Shown: in pieces, positions 62,482-64,000 of the stretch | Numbering within the stretch: position 1 is the first letter of the stretch | Layout: the number at the start of each line of letters is the position of its first letter | Source of the DNA: JACPYM01 sp963699175 | GTDB taxonomy: Bacteria; Acidobacteriota; Blastocatellia; RBC074 | Assembly (NCBI GenBank): GCA_963699175.1 | Contig: OY969418.1 | Coordinates: 186,001 to 250,000 of the forward strand | DNA: 64,000 nt | Direction: 5' to 3' | Notes under the pieces: model-generated | Told to the model about the DNA's origin: nothing | Seen by the model: only the letters and a program-made list of their open reading frames with translations | Databases searched by the model: none | Position numbers and translations under genes: made by a program

Positions 62482-63196
62482 GCGGCTCCGCCGCCCGATG
62501 TGCGGAAAGTCTCTGACTTTCCGCGAACAGTACCACTCATTTTCGGGTCTACGACCCGGTTCTTCTCCATTCTATGCGCGCAATGTCAACGCTTAACGGC
62601 TCATCATCAACTGCACAATTTTGCCAGCAGCGTGCGCTCGACCAATGATAGTCAATTGCTCGTTCAACTAATCCTCCTCGCGCTGGATTCAAGTGAATAT
62701 AGTTCACCTTCTGCATCAGTGCGCTTTCGCTAAAGACAGAAAAGACATTCGTGTCATGTGCCCAAAGCGAGTATTGATGATTGCGTTTGCCCGACTCACG
62801 TTCGAGTTTTTGTAGTGAGCTTTCATAACTGTGCTCTTTCAAGTAATCAATTACCTTGCGTGAGATGTTGCCTTTGATGAAACGCAAGACCTCAGAAGGC
62901 TTGCGGGGGCTATCTGTCAGCATGTGCATATGATTTGGCATGATGACATAAGCGAAAAGCAGAAAGCCGCAGGATTGGCGCGCACTATTGATAGCTTCGC
63001 AAGAGATGGCTTTGATGGCATCTGTCTGAAAGACAGGTAGTCGGTCTTTGGCTACGGCAGTGATGAAGAGTGCTGGAGTGTCCTTCGAAACTCTGAACCT
63101 TTCAGTTGTCATAACACTTTGGGTCGAAGACCGGGATAGTGAGGGTATCACTCCCGGAAAGTCAGAGACTTTCCGCACATCGGGCGGCAAAGCCGC
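62482..63196 (-). mobile_element. RAYT transposase gene flanked by inverted REP-like arms
   Basis: The left arm 62482-62525 and the right arm 63155-63196 are inverted copies of the same unit. It has GCGGC...GCCGC-type ends, the word CGATGTGCGGAAAGT and an internal palindrome GGAAAGTCxxxGACTTTCC. Between them lies a single REP-associated tyrosine transposase. Inside each arm a second small hairpin recurs (CGGGTCTACGACCCG at 62544-62558; a GGTC-GAA-GACC relative at 63122-63132). Confidence 0.88.
62549..63112 (-). CDS. REP-associated tyrosine transposase (RAYT, Y1/HUH family)
   Basis: 187 residues from ATG 63112; the longer frame to 63190 reads into the REP-like arm. Y1-transposase features: ALFITAVAKDRLPVF, GFLLFAYVIMPNHMHMLTDS with the HUH pair His-x-His, EVLRFIKGNISRKV, NVFSVFSESALMQKVNYIHLNPARGGLVERAIDYHWSSA (in pieces), which contains the NYIHLNPxRxGLV and YxWSSA motifs. 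It nicks single-stranded REP DNA through a tyrosine. Complete frame, so probably active or recently active. Confidence 0.93.
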   Translation of the reverse strand: MTTERFRVSKDTPALFITAVAKDRLPVFQTDAIKAISCEAINSARQSCGFLLFAYVIMPNHMHMLTDSPRKPSEVLRFIKGNISRKVIDYLKEHSYESSLQKLERESGKRNHQYSLWAHDTNVFSVFSESALMQKVNYIHLNPARGGLVERAIDYHWSSARCWQNCAVDDEPLSVDIARIEWRRTGS

Positions 63197-63311
63197 TGCA
63201 AATCAGTAGTGGGGCGATAGTGTGTTGCTATCAAAGCCGCGCTTTGTATGGCAATAGATTAAGCAACCAATCAACGGCCCTCAGTAGTGATAAACCTGTC
63301 AGGCTGTCGTT

Positions 63312-63493
63312 TTTGCCGCGTAGCGGCAGTTGAATTTAGCCGTGGGTTTTCAACCCACGGTACAGTGCGCAGTAGTTCCGCGTCGCGTCAGCGACGCTTG
63401 AATCAGGCGGCGCTGACGCGACGCGGAATTCACGGCTTATCTTTCCCGGCGTTGAAAACGCCGGGCTAAACTCAGGTCGCCGCTACGCGGCTG
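63312..63493. repeat. Composite palindromic element
   Basis: A nested set: outer words TGCCGCGTAGCGGCAG and CGCCGCTACGCGGCTG, then hairpins CCGTGGGTTTTCAACCCACGG and CCCGGCGTTGAAAACGCCGGG. In the centre are arms TTCCGCGTCGCGTCAGCG/CGCTGACGCGACGCGGAA. It is organised like two inverted REP units around a central inverted repeat, 116 bases beyond the RAYT arm. Confidence 0.85.
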
Positions 63494-63583
63494 CAAGAGT
63501 ATAACCTTACGTTTTTACCACTATTCAGCTATCAACACACTGTCGCCCCACTACTTGCAAATCGGCACGATTCAAGAAACAGC

Positions 63584-64000
63584 CTATGTCGTTGTATAAA
63601 CTTCTTTCAACTGCGTCTTCACAAACTCCAAATCCCGTTGCGCCGCCGCCAAAGTATTCTCCTCCAACGCCGCTTTGGTCGCCCCCGCAATCTCGTACTC
63701 CAAATGCAATGAGATCGGCCCCTGAAAATTGACTTGCTTGAGTAATTTGCAATACGCCTTCCAATCCACCATCCCCTGACCCAATGGGCAGTTGATGATC
63801 TTCCAGCCCTTGCTGGTCTTCTCCCAATAAAAATCCTTGACTGCAATCATCTTCAAACGCGGCGCGATCAAGTTGAACGCTGCCTTCCAACCAGCGCCAC
63901 TACCTTCGACCACAGCGTGGCGCACGTCGAAGTAATAGCCGGCCGTCTTCGCATCGAGTGAATCAATCACACTGGCCACATCCCACAGCGGCGCGCCTAG
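63584..64000 (-). CDS. Xylose isomerase-like TIM-barrel protein (5' end beyond window)
   Basis: The frame is open to the last base, so the N-terminal part is missing; 138 residues are visible. Signatures: DVASVIDSLDAKTAGYYFDVRHAVVEG, RLKMIAVKDFYWEKTSKGWKIINCPLGQGMVDWKAYCKLL (in pieces), GPISLHLEYEI. This is the C-terminal half of a sugar phosphate isomerase/epimerase-type barrel with metal ligands (Asp/His in YYFDVRHA, Asp in VKDFYW, Glu in LEYEI). The substrate is unknown; similar barrels are at 7083-8132 and 25630-26559. Confidence 0.85.
   Translation of the reverse strand, partial: LGAPLWDVASVIDSLDAKTAGYYFDVRHAVVEGSGAGWKAAFNLIAPRLKMIAVKDFYWEKTSKGWKIINCPLGQGMVDWKAYCKLLKQVNFQGPISLHLEYEIAGATKAALEENTLAAAQRDLEFVKTQLKEVYTTT

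Overview
The window looks like chromosomal DNA of an acidobacterium, most likely of the Blastocatellia/Solibacter type. Three large secreted proteins (32842-36213, 51769-54714, 59534-60823) share the C-terminal domain known as TIGR03437, which is typical of that phylum. The window opens with the end of an Oar-like TonB-dependent barrel. LpxC shows a Gram-negative envelope. The placement rests on these family hallmarks; no rRNA is present.

Layout. 1-7 kb: barrel C-terminus, then a periplasmic cluster of two PQQ-type propeller proteins, a zinc alcohol dehydrogenase, a haem-c/helix-hairpin-helix protein and an SGNH-fold protein that has lost two catalytic residues. 7-21.9 kb: a sugar-acid catabolic block that ends in an L-rhamnose operon (permease, permease fused to a binding protein, L-rhamnonate dehydratase, two SDR dehydrogenases, a metallo-beta-lactamase-fold protein without its metal ligands, a 48-residue small protein, and RhaM mutarotase). 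This fits the non-phosphorylating route rhamnose -> rhamnonate -> 2-keto-3-deoxy-rhamnonate -> diketo acid -> pyruvate + lactate. A LarA-like protein and an altronate-dehydratase-like protein lie just upstream. A nucleotidyltransferase-like/HTH pair and a small orphan gene sit inside this block.

22-27.7 kb: prepilin peptidase, glycosyltransferase, ATC-hydrolase-like protein, flavin oxidase, TIM-barrel isomerase and a nucleotide-sugar epimerase/dehydratase. 27.7-32.5 kb: a minus-strand island of very small, tightly coupled genes. It includes three paralogous cysteine-rich proteins, recurring lysine-rich tails, a cold-shock protein, a helix-turn-helix protein and debris of a toxin-antitoxin pair. 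This is the least explained part of the window.

32.8-44.2 kb: large secreted proteins, a nucleotide pyrophosphatase-type phosphodiesterase, lpxC, rpsU and purD. 44.9-47.1 kb: a microcompartment shell protein next to an acylating aldehyde dehydrogenase with a tail like an encapsulation peptide. 47.2-54.7 kb: SPFH protein, SWIM/SNF2 helicase and an FG-GAP protein. 55-59.4 kb: a propeller-type hybrid sensor kinase, a NarL-type regulator, then four palindromic boxes in front of a receiver-only regulator. 59.5-64 kb: another TIGR03437 protein, a decayed copy of the NarL-type regulator, an enolase-superfamily protein, and a REP-associated tyrosine transposase (RAYT) flanked by inverted REP-like arms.

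Several families of intergenic palindromes, three copies of a CTCTGTG-type dispersed element and two four-copy heptamer repeats are scattered across the window. Recurrent loss of catalytic residues (SGNH, metallo-beta-lactamase, zincin) is a second theme.
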